DNA from: Clostridia bacterium
GTDB lineage: Bacteria; Bacillota; Clostridia; Oscillospirales; CAG-272
Direction: 5' to 3'
Assembly: GCA_017621755.1 (NCBI GenBank)
Contig: JAGASL010000035.1
Location: forward strand, 1-64,000
DNA: 64,000 nucleotides
Shown here piece by piece: positions 34,937 to 43,727 of this stretch. The notes beneath the pieces were generated by a model. It saw nothing but the letters and a program-made list of their open reading frames with translations. It was not told the origin of the DNA and searched no databases. Both the position numbers and the translations under genes were made by a program. Position 1 is the stretch's first letter; every line of letters starts with the position of its first letter.

Positions 34937-35710
34937 TTATCCTTTCACGTTGACCGTACGCATGGGAATGCCCTCGGCCAGCAGCTCGTTTTTCAGTTCT
35001 TCAATAGCTACCTCGTGGAAATGGAAGATCGAGGCGGCCAGCCCCGCATCCACCTGCGGCAGCGCGTGAAACAGCTCGCTAAAGTGGCGAATACAGCCGG
35101 CACCGCCCGAGGCGATAACGGGCACCGAAACGGCCTCGCATACCGCCTGCAGCATGGGCAGATCAAAGCCGCCCTTCACGCCGTCGGTATCAATAGAATT
35201 CACCACCACCTCGCCGGCACCGTTGCCCACACAGCGGTGGATCCATTCAATGGCCTCCATACCCGTATTCTCGCGCCCGCCCTTGGCAAACACGCGGAAC
35301 ACACCGTCTACCCGCTTGACGTCTACCGAAAGCACCACGCATTGATCGCCGTAGCGCTTGGCTGCCTCCCCCACCAAGGAGGGGTTGCGGATGGCGCCCG
35401 AATTGACACTGACCTTATCGGCACCGCATTTCAGCACGCGGTCAAAATCCGCCAGCGTGTTGATGCCGCCCCCCACCGTAAGCGGAATGAAGATCTGGCT
35501 GGCCACCTCGGTCAGGATATCGGTAAAGAGCGCCCGCCCCTCGGCCGAGGCGGTAATATCGTAAAAGACGAGCTCGTCGGCACCGTGGTCGCTGTAATAC
35601 TTACCCAGCTCCACGGGTGAGGAAACGTCGTTTAAGCCAAGGAAGTTCACGCCCTTGACCACTCTGCCGTTTTTAACATCCAGGCAGGGGATGATACGCT
35701 TTGTGATCAT
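34937..35710 (-). CDS. hisF: Imidazole glycerol phosphate synthase, cyclase subunit
   Basis: A 257-residue (beta-alpha)8 barrel that joins ammonia from HisH to PRFAR. CLDVKNGRVVKGVNF carries the first catalytic aspartate, and IPLTVGGGI and the SIDTDGVKGGFD stretch the phosphate and second-acid sites. Works as a complex with HisH. Overlaps hisA by four bases. Confidence 0.96.
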   Translation of the reverse strand: MITKRIIPCLDVKNGRVVKGVNFLGLNDVSSPVELGKYYSDHGADELVFYDITASAEGRALFTDILTEVASQIFIPLTVGGGINTLADFDRVLKCGADKVSVNSGAIRNPSLVGEAAKRYGDQCVVLSVDVKRVDGVFRVFAKGGRENTGMEAIEWIHRCVGNGAGEVVVNSIDTDGVKGGFDLPMLQAVCEAVSVPVIASGGAGCIRHFSELFHALPQVDAGLAASIFHFHEVAIEELKNELLAEGIPMRTVNVKG

Positions 35711-36423
35711 GTCCGCGCCACCTCGATCGCCTCGCGGAGCGAAACCGCCCCGGTGTAATAGGCCTTTCCGATAATGGCACCGTACATGCCCTGTGCCGCC
35801 AGCCGGCGCACATCCTCGATCGAGGAAACGCCGCCCGAGGCAATAAACTGCATCGAGAATTTTTCAGAAAGCGCGCGATAGAGGTCATGGTTGGCACCGG
35901 CCATCACACCGTCCTTCGAGATATCGGTACAGATGATCGTGCGAATACCAAGCGCCTGCATACGGGCGCAAAATTCCTCGGTGGTCACGTTGGCCGTTTC
36001 CTGCCAGCCGTGAATGGCGATTTTGCCATCCTTCACATCTGCCCCTACGGCAATACGCTCGCCATAGGTCTCTACCGCGCGGGCAAGAAAGTCCGGGTCC
36101 TTGACGGCGGCGGTGCCGAGGATCACACGGCTCACGCCCGCCTGCAGATAGGTGCGCACGGTCTCTATGCTGCGAATACCGCCGCCCACCTCGGTAAAGA
36201 GATCGGCCGTGCGCAAAATGGCACGAATGGTATCAATGTTCGGGGTCTTTCCCGTCTTGGCGCCCTCTAAATCCACCAGGTGGAGATATTCTGCCCCGGC
36301 GGCGGCAAAATCGCGCACCACGGCAGTCGGGTCAGGGTTGTAGACGGTCATTTGCGCGTAATCGCCGCGAAGGAGGCGAACGGCCTGGCCGCCGTAGAGA
36401 TCAATTGCTGGAAAAATATGCAT
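35707..36423 (-). CDS. hisA: ProFAR isomerase (HisA)
   Basis: A 238-residue barrel isomerase. It starts MHIFPAIDLYGGQAVRLLRGDY with the acid residue and has the second acid in ICTDISKDGVMAG. Paralogue of HisF. Shares one base with the hisH stop. Confidence 0.95.
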   Translation of the reverse strand: MHIFPAIDLYGGQAVRLLRGDYAQMTVYNPDPTAVVRDFAAAGAEYLHLVDLEGAKTGKTPNIDTIRAILRTADLFTEVGGGIRSIETVRTYLQAGVSRVILGTAAVKDPDFLARAVETYGERIAVGADVKDGKIAIHGWQETANVTTEEFCARMQALGIRTIICTDISKDGVMAGANHDLYRALSEKFSMQFIASGGVSSIEDVRRLAAQGMYGAIIGKAYYTGAVSLREAIEVART

Positions 36424-37043
36424 CAGGCAACCTCCATTTCGCAGAAAGCGCGCAGAATAGCCAGGCCAACGGTGCCGCTTTTTTCCGGGTGGAACTGGCA
36501 GCCCATCACGTTGCCACGGGCAACGGCGGCGGTCAGGCTGGCGCCGTATTCGGCGGTGGCGATCACGCTCTCCTCACACTGTGCACCGTAGTAGGAATGA
36601 ACGAAATACACGTGATCCCCCTCCTCTAAATAGCGAAAGAGCGGGTGCTTCTCGTTCCCGAAGCGCAGGGCGTTCCAGCCGATGTGCGGGATCTTATAAT
36701 CCGCAGGGATCACGTCGGCGATCGGGCGGATCACACCGGGAATCAGGCCAAGGCCCTCGTGCTCGCCGTATTCGTAGCTTTTTTCAAGCAGAAGCTGCAT
36801 GCCAAGGCAGATGCCGAGAACGGGCTTGCCCTTCCCTGCCTCCTGCTTGACCAGCTCGCCAAGGCCGGTGACGCGCAGCTTTTCGGCCGCATCACCAAAG
36901 GCGCCAACGCCGGGCAGAATGATCTTTTCTGCCGCGCGCAGCACGGCGGGGTCGGCCGTAATAACGGCCTCTTGCCCGATATAGAGCAGCGAGGAGCGAA
37001 GCGAAAACAGGTTGCCCACGCCGTAATCAACGATGGCGATCAT
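36423..37043 (-). CDS. hisH: Imidazole glycerol phosphate synthase, glutaminase subunit
   Basis: A 206-residue class I glutamine amidotransferase. The nucleophile is in PVLGICLGMQLL and the His/Glu pair in GCQFHPEKSG. Supplies ammonia to HisF. Adjacent to hisA and hisB without gaps. Confidence 0.95.
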   Translation of the reverse strand: MIAIVDYGVGNLFSLRSSLLYIGQEAVITADPAVLRAAEKIILPGVGAFGDAAEKLRVTGLGELVKQEAGKGKPVLGICLGMQLLLEKSYEYGEHEGLGLIPGVIRPIADVIPADYKIPHIGWNALRFGNEKHPLFRYLEEGDHVYFVHSYYGAQCEESVIATAEYGASLTAAVARGNVMGCQFHPEKSGTVGLAILRAFCEMEVA

Positions 37044-37630
37044 CAGAGAGCCCCCTTCGTAGAGGGGATATCATCCCGAAATTCCTCATCAATGGCACAG
37101 GCCATACGCATGGCTCGCGCCGCCGCCTTAAAGGCCCCCTCGATGATGTGGTGCGAGTTACCCCCCGCCAGCTGGCGCAGGTGCAGCGTGCAGGCGGCGT
37201 GGCGCACAAAGGCCATCCAAAATTCCTCGCACAGCTCGGTATCAAAGCTGCCGACCTTGGCGGCGGGAATAGAAAGCTCGTAGCCAAGGTAGCTCCGCCC
37301 TGAAAAATCAATGGCGGCAAGGATCAGCACCTCGTCCATCGGCAGGGCAAAGGAGCCGTAGCGCGTCATGCCGCGCTTATCGCCAAGCGCCTCGGAAAAG
37401 GCCATACCAAGGCAGATGCCGATATCCTCTACCGTGTGGTGATCGTCAACCTGCGTATCCCCCTTACAGGTAAGGGTCAGGTCAAAGCGGCCGTGCTTGG
37501 CAAACAGGGTCAGCATATGGTCAAGAAAGCCGCAGCCGCTGTTTATTTCGCTCTTGCCGCTGCCGTCTACGGTCAGGGAAAGAGAGATATCCGTTTCGGC
37601 CGTCTTGCGGTTGATCGTAGCCTGTCTCAT
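37043..37630 (-). CDS. hisB: Imidazoleglycerol-phosphate dehydratase
   Basis: A 195-residue Mn enzyme. The two metal motifs are DDHHTVEDIGICLG and GNSHHIIEGAFKAAARA. It is monofunctional, lacking the HAD phosphatase domain of the enterobacterial HisB, so histidinol-phosphate must be dephosphorylated by a separate enzyme. Confidence 0.96.
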   Translation of the reverse strand: MRQATINRKTAETDISLSLTVDGSGKSEINSGCGFLDHMLTLFAKHGRFDLTLTCKGDTQVDDHHTVEDIGICLGMAFSEALGDKRGMTRYGSFALPMDEVLILAAIDFSGRSYLGYELSIPAAKVGSFDTELCEEFWMAFVRHAACTLHLRQLAGGNSHHIIEGAFKAAARAMRMACAIDEEFRDDIPSTKGAL

Positions 37631-38691
37631 ACTTGTTCCTCCAAAATCTTGCGCAGCGTGGCCACCAGCGTCTCCATATCGGCACGGTTGCCGATGGTGA
37701 TGCGGTTATAGGCCGTAATGCGCGGATTATCAAAATGGCGCACCAGAATACCGTTTTCGCGCAGGCGGCGATAGATCTCGCTGCCGGCCATGCCACTATG
37801 CGCAGCGAACACGAAATTAGTGCTTGACTCAAGCACGGTGAAGCCGAGCGCCCGCAGCTCTGCCGTTACGTAAGCGCGGTTTTCAATGATGGTAGCGCAG
37901 TTTTTCTGCGTGTATGCCTCATCCGCCAGCACACCAAGGCCGGCGGCCATGGTCATGCCGTTGATGTTGTAGGGGTTGGTGGAATACTTGACGGTGTTGA
38001 GGTCGGCGATCAGCGCGGGCGAGGCAATGCCGCAGCCAAGGCGCGCGCCGGCCATCGAACGAGATTTAGAAAAGGTCTGCGTTACAAGCAGATTATCGTA
38101 TTTCCGCACCAGCGGCACACAGCTCTCTGCCCCAAAATCCACGTAGGCCTCGTCAACCAGCACCACGTGATCGGGGTTTGCCTGTAAAATACGCTCGATC
38201 TCTGCCCGCTTCAGCGCGATGCCGGTGGGGGCATTGGGGTTGGCGATAAAGACCGAGGCGTTGTTGTGGCAGTAATCTTCAATATTGATAGTAAAATCCT
38301 CGCAGAGGGGGATCTTTTGGTAGGGCACCCCGTTCAGATCAGCAAAGACCTCGTAAAAGCCGTAGGTGATATCGGCAAACACGGCAGGGCTTTTCTGATC
38401 GCAAAAGGCCATAAAGGCGAAATTCAAGATCTCATCCGAGCCGTTGGTGCAAAGCACCTCATCTGGCGTAAGGCCGTATAGATCCGCCAGCGCCTTATGC
38501 AGCGCCGAGCAGGTCGGGTCTGGATAAAGATGCAGGCGCGCGGCCGCCTCAGCCGCCATTTTTTGCGCCTTTTCGGACGGGGGAAAGGGCGACTCGTTGG
38601 TATTGAGCTTGATATAGCGCATATCCTTGGGCTGCTCGCCCGGGGTGTAGGGAACGAGAGCGCTGAGCTTCTCGCTGAAAAATCTGCTCAT
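37627..38691 (-). CDS. hisC: Histidinol-phosphate aminotransferase
   Basis: A 354-residue class I/II PLP aminotransferase. NTNESPFPPS near the start, ANPNAPTG, and the PLP lysine in FSKSRSMAGARLG are clear. Overlaps hisB by four bases. Confidence 0.94.
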   Translation of the reverse strand: MSRFFSEKLSALVPYTPGEQPKDMRYIKLNTNESPFPPSEKAQKMAAEAAARLHLYPDPTCSALHKALADLYGLTPDEVLCTNGSDEILNFAFMAFCDQKSPAVFADITYGFYEVFADLNGVPYQKIPLCEDFTINIEDYCHNNASVFIANPNAPTGIALKRAEIERILQANPDHVVLVDEAYVDFGAESCVPLVRKYDNLLVTQTFSKSRSMAGARLGCGIASPALIADLNTVKYSTNPYNINGMTMAAGLGVLADEAYTQKNCATIIENRAYVTAELRALGFTVLESSTNFVFAAHSGMAGSEIYRRLRENGILVRHFDNPRITAYNRITIGNRADMETLVATLRKILEEQV

Positions 38692-38693
38692 GG

Positions 38694-39968
38694 TTACTCC
38701 TCTAAACGGATGACGGCGCTTTTGGCGTGGGCGGTCAAGCCCTCCTGCTCGGCAAAGAAGGCCACGTCACCAGCCACACGGGCAAGTGCATCCTTGGTAT
38801 AATAGGTATACTGGGTCTTTTTTACAAAATCATCTACCGACAGGGGGCTGGAGAACTTGGCCGTGCCGCTGGTGGGCAGGGTATGGTTCGGGCCGGCGAA
38901 ATAGTCGCCAAGCGCCTCGGGGCAGCTTCTGCCCATGAAGATCGAGCCGGCGTGGCGAATGCTATCTAAATAATCAAAGGGGTTGTCCACACACAGCTCA
39001 AGATGCTCGGGCGCGATTTCGTTTGCGATCTCGATCACGGCAGAAAGGCTATCTGCCACGATGATCTTACCGTTACGGTCGATCGATTCACGCGCGATCT
39101 CGGCGCGGGATAGCTGTGGGATCTGGTTCTCCAGCTCGGCCGCTACCGCTTCGGCAAGCGCTGCGGAATCAGTGACCAGCACGGCGCTGGCCATGCGATC
39201 GTGCTCGGCCTGCGAGAGCAGGTCGGCCGCTACGTGGCGCGGGTTGCTTTTGCCGTCTGCCACGATCAAGATCTCGCTGGGACCGGCGATCATATCAATT
39301 GAAACGGCGCCAAAGACCTGCTTCTTTGCCTCAGCCACGAAGGCGTTGCCGGGGCCAACGATCTTATCCACCTTCGGCACGCTTTCGGTGCCGTAGGCCA
39401 GCGCGGCGATGGCCTGTGCGCCGCCCACCTTGAAGATACGGTCTATGCCGGCGATCTCGGCGGCCGCCAGAATCACGGGGTTGACCTTACCGTTTTTACC
39501 CGGCGGGGTGACCATGACCATCTCGCGGCAGCCGGCGATCTTGGCCGGGATGGCATCCATCAGCACGGTAGAGGGATAGGCCGCCGTGCCGCCGGGCACG
39601 TAAAGGCCGGCCCGATCGACCGGGATGACCTTTTGCCCGATCACGATGCCGTTTTCATCATTGATAATAAAGCTGTTGCGCACCTGCTTTTCGTGAAACT
39701 TGCGGATGTTGGCCGCTGCACGGCGCAAAATGTCGATAAAGCGCCCGTCAACCAGGCTCATGGCCTCGTCGATTTCGGCACGGGTAACGGCCAGGGCATC
39801 CAGCTCGGCCCCGTCAAAGCGCTTGGTGTAATCCAGCAGGGCGCTGTCCCCCTCTGCCCGCACGCGGGCGATGATCTCGCTAACGGTGGCCTCTACGTTC
39901 ACCGTGGGCACCGCGCGGGCAAAGATATCGGCGTTTGCTACCTCGCCGTATTTCAAGATCTTGATCAT
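38694..39968 (-). CDS. hisD: Histidinol dehydrogenase
   Basis: A 424-residue Zn enzyme performing the last two oxidations to histidine. VPGGTAAYPSTVLM, the metal-binding SQAEHD and the PTSGTAKF stretch match the family. Directly after hisG with no gap. Confidence 0.96.
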   Translation of the reverse strand: MIKILKYGEVANADIFARAVPTVNVEATVSEIIARVRAEGDSALLDYTKRFDGAELDALAVTRAEIDEAMSLVDGRFIDILRRAAANIRKFHEKQVRNSFIINDENGIVIGQKVIPVDRAGLYVPGGTAAYPSTVLMDAIPAKIAGCREMVMVTPPGKNGKVNPVILAAAEIAGIDRIFKVGGAQAIAALAYGTESVPKVDKIVGPGNAFVAEAKKQVFGAVSIDMIAGPSEILIVADGKSNPRHVAADLLSQAEHDRMASAVLVTDSAALAEAVAAELENQIPQLSRAEIARESIDRNGKIIVADSLSAVIEIANEIAPEHLELCVDNPFDYLDSIRHAGSIFMGRSCPEALGDYFAGPNHTLPTSGTAKFSSPLSVDDFVKKTQYTYYTKDALARVAGDVAFFAEQEGLTAHAKSAVIRLEE

Positions 39969-40598
39969 TTATCGGTTCTCCTCTATCTGTGCCGAGAGGC
40001 TGGCGACCAGCCGCTCGATGGGCTCGTTTTTGAATTTGAAGTTGGCCTTGTTGGCGATCAGGCGTGCGCTGATATCTACGATGGTCTCTACCACCTCCAG
40101 GTTGTTTTCCCGCAGGGTGGTGCCTGTTTCTACAATATCCACGATCACGTCCGAAAGGCCGAGGATGGGTGCGATCTCGATCGAGCCGTTGAGATGGATG
40201 ATATCGATCTCGCGCCCAAGCGAGGCGTAATGCTGCTCGGCAATGCCGGCAAACTTGGTTGCCACGCGCAGGCGACGGCGCACGTCATCGCGGAAGCCGG
40301 CCATGGCCGCCACCGCCATGCGGCAAACGCCGGTGTGCAGGTCAAGCAGCTCGTATACGTCCGGCTGGTATTCCAGCAAAATATCCTTACCGGCTACGCC
40401 GATATCGGCAGCGCCGCGCTCTACGTAAATGGCTACGTCTGATGGCTTGACCCAGAAATACCGAACACCGCATTCCTCGTTTTCAAAGATCAGCTTGCGG
40501 TTATTCTCGCGGATCGAGGGGCAGGCAAAGCCGGCCTTTTCAAACATGGCGTACACGCGCTCGCCAAGCCGCCCCTTAGGCAGGGCGATATTAAGCAT
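39969..40598 (-). CDS. hisG: ATP phosphoribosyltransferase, short catalytic subunit
   Basis: A 209-residue short-form HisG that starts pathway flux by joining ATP and PRPP. MLNIALPKGRLGE at the start, GKDILLE, and the PRPP loop DIVETGTTLRENN are present. The short form lacks the C-terminal regulatory domain and needs HisZ, which is the gene just upstream (8-bp overlap). ATG 40598 is preferred over TTG 40607 because homologues begin here. Confidence 0.94.
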   Translation of the reverse strand: MLNIALPKGRLGERVYAMFEKAGFACPSIRENNRKLIFENEECGVRYFWVKPSDVAIYVERGAADIGVAGKDILLEYQPDVYELLDLHTGVCRMAVAAMAGFRDDVRRRLRVATKFAGIAEQHYASLGREIDIIHLNGSIEIAPILGLSDVIVDIVETGTTLRENNLEVVETIVDISARLIANKANFKFKNEPIERLVASLSAQIEENR

Positions 40599-41718
40599 GC
40601 TCTTCAACTGTTTCTACCCCGCTTTCCGTCAGGCGGCAAAGCTGCCTGTACTTGATCTTGCCCGGCAGGCTCTTCTGCGCGGTCACGCTCTTGCCCGTGG
40701 CCGTGATGGTACGCACAGCGCGGCGCACGGCAGAAAGGTCGCTCCCCTCGCCATACAGAAGAACCACGTCGATATCGTATTCCTTTTGCGGCATGCTCAG
40801 GCTCTCTAACAGGTCAGGGTACACGGCAAAGCCGATCGCGCCGGAGCTTTTGCCCATTTTCTTCATCAGGTTATCATACTGCCCGCCCGACAGAATACCG
40901 GAGGGAATGCCCTCCAAAAACCCGCGAAAGACGATGCCGTTATAATAATTCATATCGTTGATGACCGAAAAATCAATGCGGATGCTGCCGGCGGGCGCCT
41001 CACCCTCCAGCACTGCAAGCACGCTGCGCAGCTCGCTAAGCGCCGCACGGCCGCTGTCACAAAGCGGCAGCTCCTCTAACGCCGAAAGTACCTGCTGCGG
41101 CTCACCATAGGTGGTGACCAGCTTGACAATGCTTGCCGTATGCCCCGCATCAACGCCGGCAGCCGCGCAAAGCGCCGCCACGCCATGGGCATTCTTTTCG
41201 CCAAGGCAGCGCAAAATGGCGGCACGGTGCTCTTCTGCCACGCCAGCCCCCTCCAGCACCGCCGAAACGATGCCGAGATGCGAGATATCCAGCACGAAGG
41301 CATCGCTGATCTCACGCAGGCTCTCTACGGCGAGCAGCAGTACCTCGCAAATACTGTAGGTATCAATATCCCCCACGCATTCCAGACCCACCTGGGTGAT
41401 CTCCTTAAAGGAGCCGCTATCCTGGTCGACGCGGTAAACATTTTCCTTATAATACACCTTCTGCACGTAGCCGGGGGTATCCTTGCTGTTTTTTACGATC
41501 GAAAGCGTGACGTCCGGCTTTAAGGCCATCAGCTTGCCGCTTGGCTCGGTAAAGGTGATGATATGATCTGAGATCAGAAAGCTTTTATTGCGCACGTACA
41601 GATCGTACTCTTCAAACTTTCGCATCCGATACTGGCTGTAGCCGTAGCGGCCGTAAAGCGCCCGCAGGCGGGAAACCGCCCTTTCATCATATTTCAGCGT
41701 TCCTGCGGCTGGCATCAT
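40591..41718 (-). CDS. hisZ: ATP phosphoribosyltransferase regulatory subunit
   Basis: A 375-residue HisRS-like protein without tRNA-charging function. Motif 2-like YYKENVYRVDQDSGSFKEITQVGLECVG and DFSVINDMNYYNGIVFRGF and LSGGQYDNL come from the synthetase fold. It forms a complex with HisG and senses histidine. Its ATG overlaps the yerC stop (ATGA), which rejects the longer upstream start. Confidence 0.9.
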   Translation of the reverse strand: MMPAAGTLKYDERAVSRLRALYGRYGYSQYRMRKFEEYDLYVRNKSFLISDHIITFTEPSGKLMALKPDVTLSIVKNSKDTPGYVQKVYYKENVYRVDQDSGSFKEITQVGLECVGDIDTYSICEVLLLAVESLREISDAFVLDISHLGIVSAVLEGAGVAEEHRAAILRCLGEKNAHGVAALCAAAGVDAGHTASIVKLVTTYGEPQQVLSALEELPLCDSGRAALSELRSVLAVLEGEAPAGSIRIDFSVINDMNYYNGIVFRGFLEGIPSGILSGGQYDNLMKKMGKSSGAIGFAVYPDLLESLSMPQKEYDIDVVLLYGEGSDLSAVRRAVRTITATGKSVTAQKSLPGKIKYRQLCRLTESGVETVEEHA

Positions 41719-42014
41719 TGCTCGCCCTCGCTTTCCTCGTTTTTTGCCAACGCCGTGCGATAGCCGCCGCTGCCGTAAAGCAGGCACTTATTCACACGGC
41801 AGATGGTGGCCGTGCTGGCCCCCGTCAGGCGAGAGACCTCTATATAATTCTTACCCTCGTGCAGCATTTCTGCTACCTGCAGGCGCTGGGAAATATCCTG
41901 CACCTCCTTAATGGTACAGATATCCTCAAAAAAGGCGGCGCATTCCTCAACCGTTTCTAATTTTACAATCGTTTCAAACAGCCGCGCAACGGCGCCCTCG
42001 TTCGCTTTATACAT
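41715..42014 (-). CDS. YerC/TrpR-family transcriptional regulator
   Basis: A 99-residue TrpR-superfamily helix-turn-helix protein. The DNA-binding part is KEVQDISQRLQVAEMLHEGKNYIEVSRLTGASTATICRVNKCL. It is the first gene of the histidine operon and coupled to hisZ. In several Firmicutes related proteins (called HisR in comparative-genomic work) repress histidine genes, so autoregulation through the palindrome in its promoter is likely. GGGAGAG gives the start at 42014. Confidence 0.85.
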   Translation of the reverse strand: MYKANEGAVARLFETIVKLETVEECAAFFEDICTIKEVQDISQRLQVAEMLHEGKNYIEVSRLTGASTATICRVNKCLLYGSGGYRTALAKNEESEGEQ

Positions 42015-42048
42015 ATTTTTTCTCTCCCTTATACGGAATTTACACGAC

Positions 42049-42077
42049 ATTTTAGCACACTAAAGTGATAAAGTCAA
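42049..42077 (-). promoter_or_regulatory. Histidine operon promoter with internal palindrome
   Basis: TTGACT (42072-42077), 17-bp spacer, TAAAAT (42049-42054). The spacer contains CACTTTAGTG (42058-42067), a CACT/AGTG palindrome, in the right place for a repressor such as the YerC-like product. Confidence 0.65.
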
Positions 42078-42158
42078 GAGGTTTTTCAAAAATTCAAAAA
42101 AATTTTATACATTTCGCCGTTACGGCTAAAAAAAACGCATAAATATACAAAAAATCTC

Positions 42159-42187
42159 TTGACTTGATAGGGGTGGTGTACTATAAT
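42159..42187 (+). promoter_or_regulatory. Promoter of ilvE
   Basis: TTGACT (42159-42164), 17-bp spacer, TATAAT (42182-42187). Confidence 0.8.
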
Positions 42188-42231
42188 AAAAACCATCAAA
42201 GCAAGCGTTTTAGCACAGAGGAGGACACGAT

Positions 42232-43293
42232 ATGGAGATCACCATTACCAAAACCACCACCCCCAAGACCATGCCACCCGAGGACAAGCTCGGCTTTGGC
42301 AAGGTCTTTTCCGATCATATGTTTATTATGGAATACGAGCACGGCAAGGGCTGGCAGAACGCCCGCATCGTTCCCTTTGGGCGCATTGATCTGCACCCTG
42401 CCTCTACCGTTTTGCACTACGGTGCCGAGATTTTTGAGGGGCTGAAGGCCTACCGCCGCGCCGACGGTGGTGTGCAGCTCTTCCGCCCGATGGAGAATAT
42501 TCGCCGTATGAACCGCTCGGCCGAGAGAATGTGCCTGCCCCTGATCGACGAGCAGGAGGCACTGGACATTCTGACCACCTTTGTAAAAATGGAAGAAAAG
42601 TGGGTGCCCCATTCCTTTGGCACCTCACTTTACCTGCGCCCGTTTATGTTTGGCAACGACGAGAGCCTTGGCGTGCATATGCCGCACCATGCTACCTTTA
42701 TGATCATTGCCTCCCCCAGCGGCAGCTACTATGCTGAGGGTATTAACCCGGTTGGCATTATGATCGAGAGTGAGGACGTGCGTGCCGTGCGCGGCGGCAC
42801 CGGCTTTGCCAAGTGCGGCGGCAACTACGCTGCCTCTACCCGCGCGGGTGAGCGGGCGAACCAAAAGGGCTATTCCCAGGTGCTGTGGCTGGACGGCGTG
42901 GAGCGCAAGTACATCGAAGAGGTAGGCGCGATGAACGTGATGTTCAAGATCAACGGCGAGATCATCACCCCCGCTCTGACAGGCTCGATTTTGCCGGGTA
43001 TCACGCGTATGTCCTGCATTGAGGTGCTGCGCGACATGGGCTACGAGGTCTCGGAGCGGCTGCTTTCGATCGACGAGCTGACCGATGCCATGAAGAACGG
43101 CACGCTGGAGGAGGCATGGGGCTGCGGCACGGCTGCGGTGGTTTCCCCCATCGGCCGCCTGTGCTACCAGGATGTGGAATATCCTGTTAACAACGGAAAA
43201 ATCGGCGAGATCACGCAGAAGCTCTACGATACCCTGACCGGCATTCAGTGGGGCAAGATTGAGGACAAATACAACTGGATCGTGAGGCTGTAA
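42232..43293 (+). CDS. ilvE: Branched-chain amino acid aminotransferase
   Basis: A 353-residue class IV PLP enzyme that carries out the last step of leucine, isoleucine and valine synthesis. VLHYGAEIFEGLKAYR, the PLP-lysine stretch GFAKCGGNYAAS and EEVGAMNVMF with LPGITRMSCIEV are diagnostic of the longer (type II) enzyme. Own promoter and terminator, separate from the T-box operon that follows. Confidence 0.96.
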   Translation: MEITITKTTTPKTMPPEDKLGFGKVFSDHMFIMEYEHGKGWQNARIVPFGRIDLHPASTVLHYGAEIFEGLKAYRRADGGVQLFRPMENIRRMNRSAERMCLPLIDEQEALDILTTFVKMEEKWVPHSFGTSLYLRPFMFGNDESLGVHMPHHATFMIIASPSGSYYAEGINPVGIMIESEDVRAVRGGTGFAKCGGNYAASTRAGERANQKGYSQVLWLDGVERKYIEEVGAMNVMFKINGEIITPALTGSILPGITRMSCIEVLRDMGYEVSERLLSIDELTDAMKNGTLEEAWGCGTAAVVSPIGRLCYQDVEYPVNNGKIGEITQKLYDTLTGIQWGKIEDKYNWIVRL

Positions 43294-43305
43294 GCCTGCA
43301 CGCAG

Positions 43306-43334
43306 GGCCGCCCGGCAACGGGCGGCCTCTTTCT
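43306..43334 (+). terminator. Terminator of ilvE
   Basis: Stem GGCCGCCCG / CGGGCGGCC (43306-43327) with loop GCAA followed by TCTTTCT. Confidence 0.85.
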
Positions 43335-43376
43335 ACAAAAAAATGAATTTTTTTCAAAAAAACTTGCATCTCCCTA

Positions 43377-43405
43377 TTGACAAATCGCGCTTTTTATTGT
43401 AAAAT
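43377..43405 (+). promoter_or_regulatory. Promoter of the leu/ilv operon
   Basis: TTGACA (43377-43382), 17-bp spacer, TAAAAT (43400-43405), just upstream of the T-box leader. Confidence 0.8.
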
Positions 43406-43411
43406 AACATA

Positions 43412-43690
43412 AAGACTGTGATGGGAATCAAATTCACCGCGCATAGCAGAGAGCCGCCGGGTGGTGCAAGGCGGTATGCAACGTGATATTTCTCTCCTCC
43501 CTGAGTTGCCGACCGAAAGGCGTACGCCCAGTAGACTCGGACGGGTTCTCCCGTTATTGAGAGGCTTTGTTGATAGACAGGGCATGAGTGGGTGAGGCTT
43601 CACCAATAAAGAGTGGTACCGCGGAGTATAATTTCTTCGTCTCTTTTATGCAAAAGTAATGTACTGTTGCGTAAAGAGGCTTTTTTTATT
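43412..43690 (+). promoter_or_regulatory. T-box riboswitch, probably leucine-specific
   Basis: The T-box core GAGTGGTACCGCGG lies at 43611-43624. Upstream is a long Stem I with paired arms TCAC/GTGA and GCATA/TATGC and the GGTGGTGCAAGGCGG apical part. CTC triplets, a leucine codon, lie on its 3' side in the specifier region. A perfect 15-bp terminator stem (43640-43681) with a T-run follows. Uncharged tRNA would allow read-through into leuA. Confidence 0.92.
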
Positions 43691-43727
43691 CAGAAGCACC
43701 CCACGCAAGCAAGTGAAAGGAATGACC

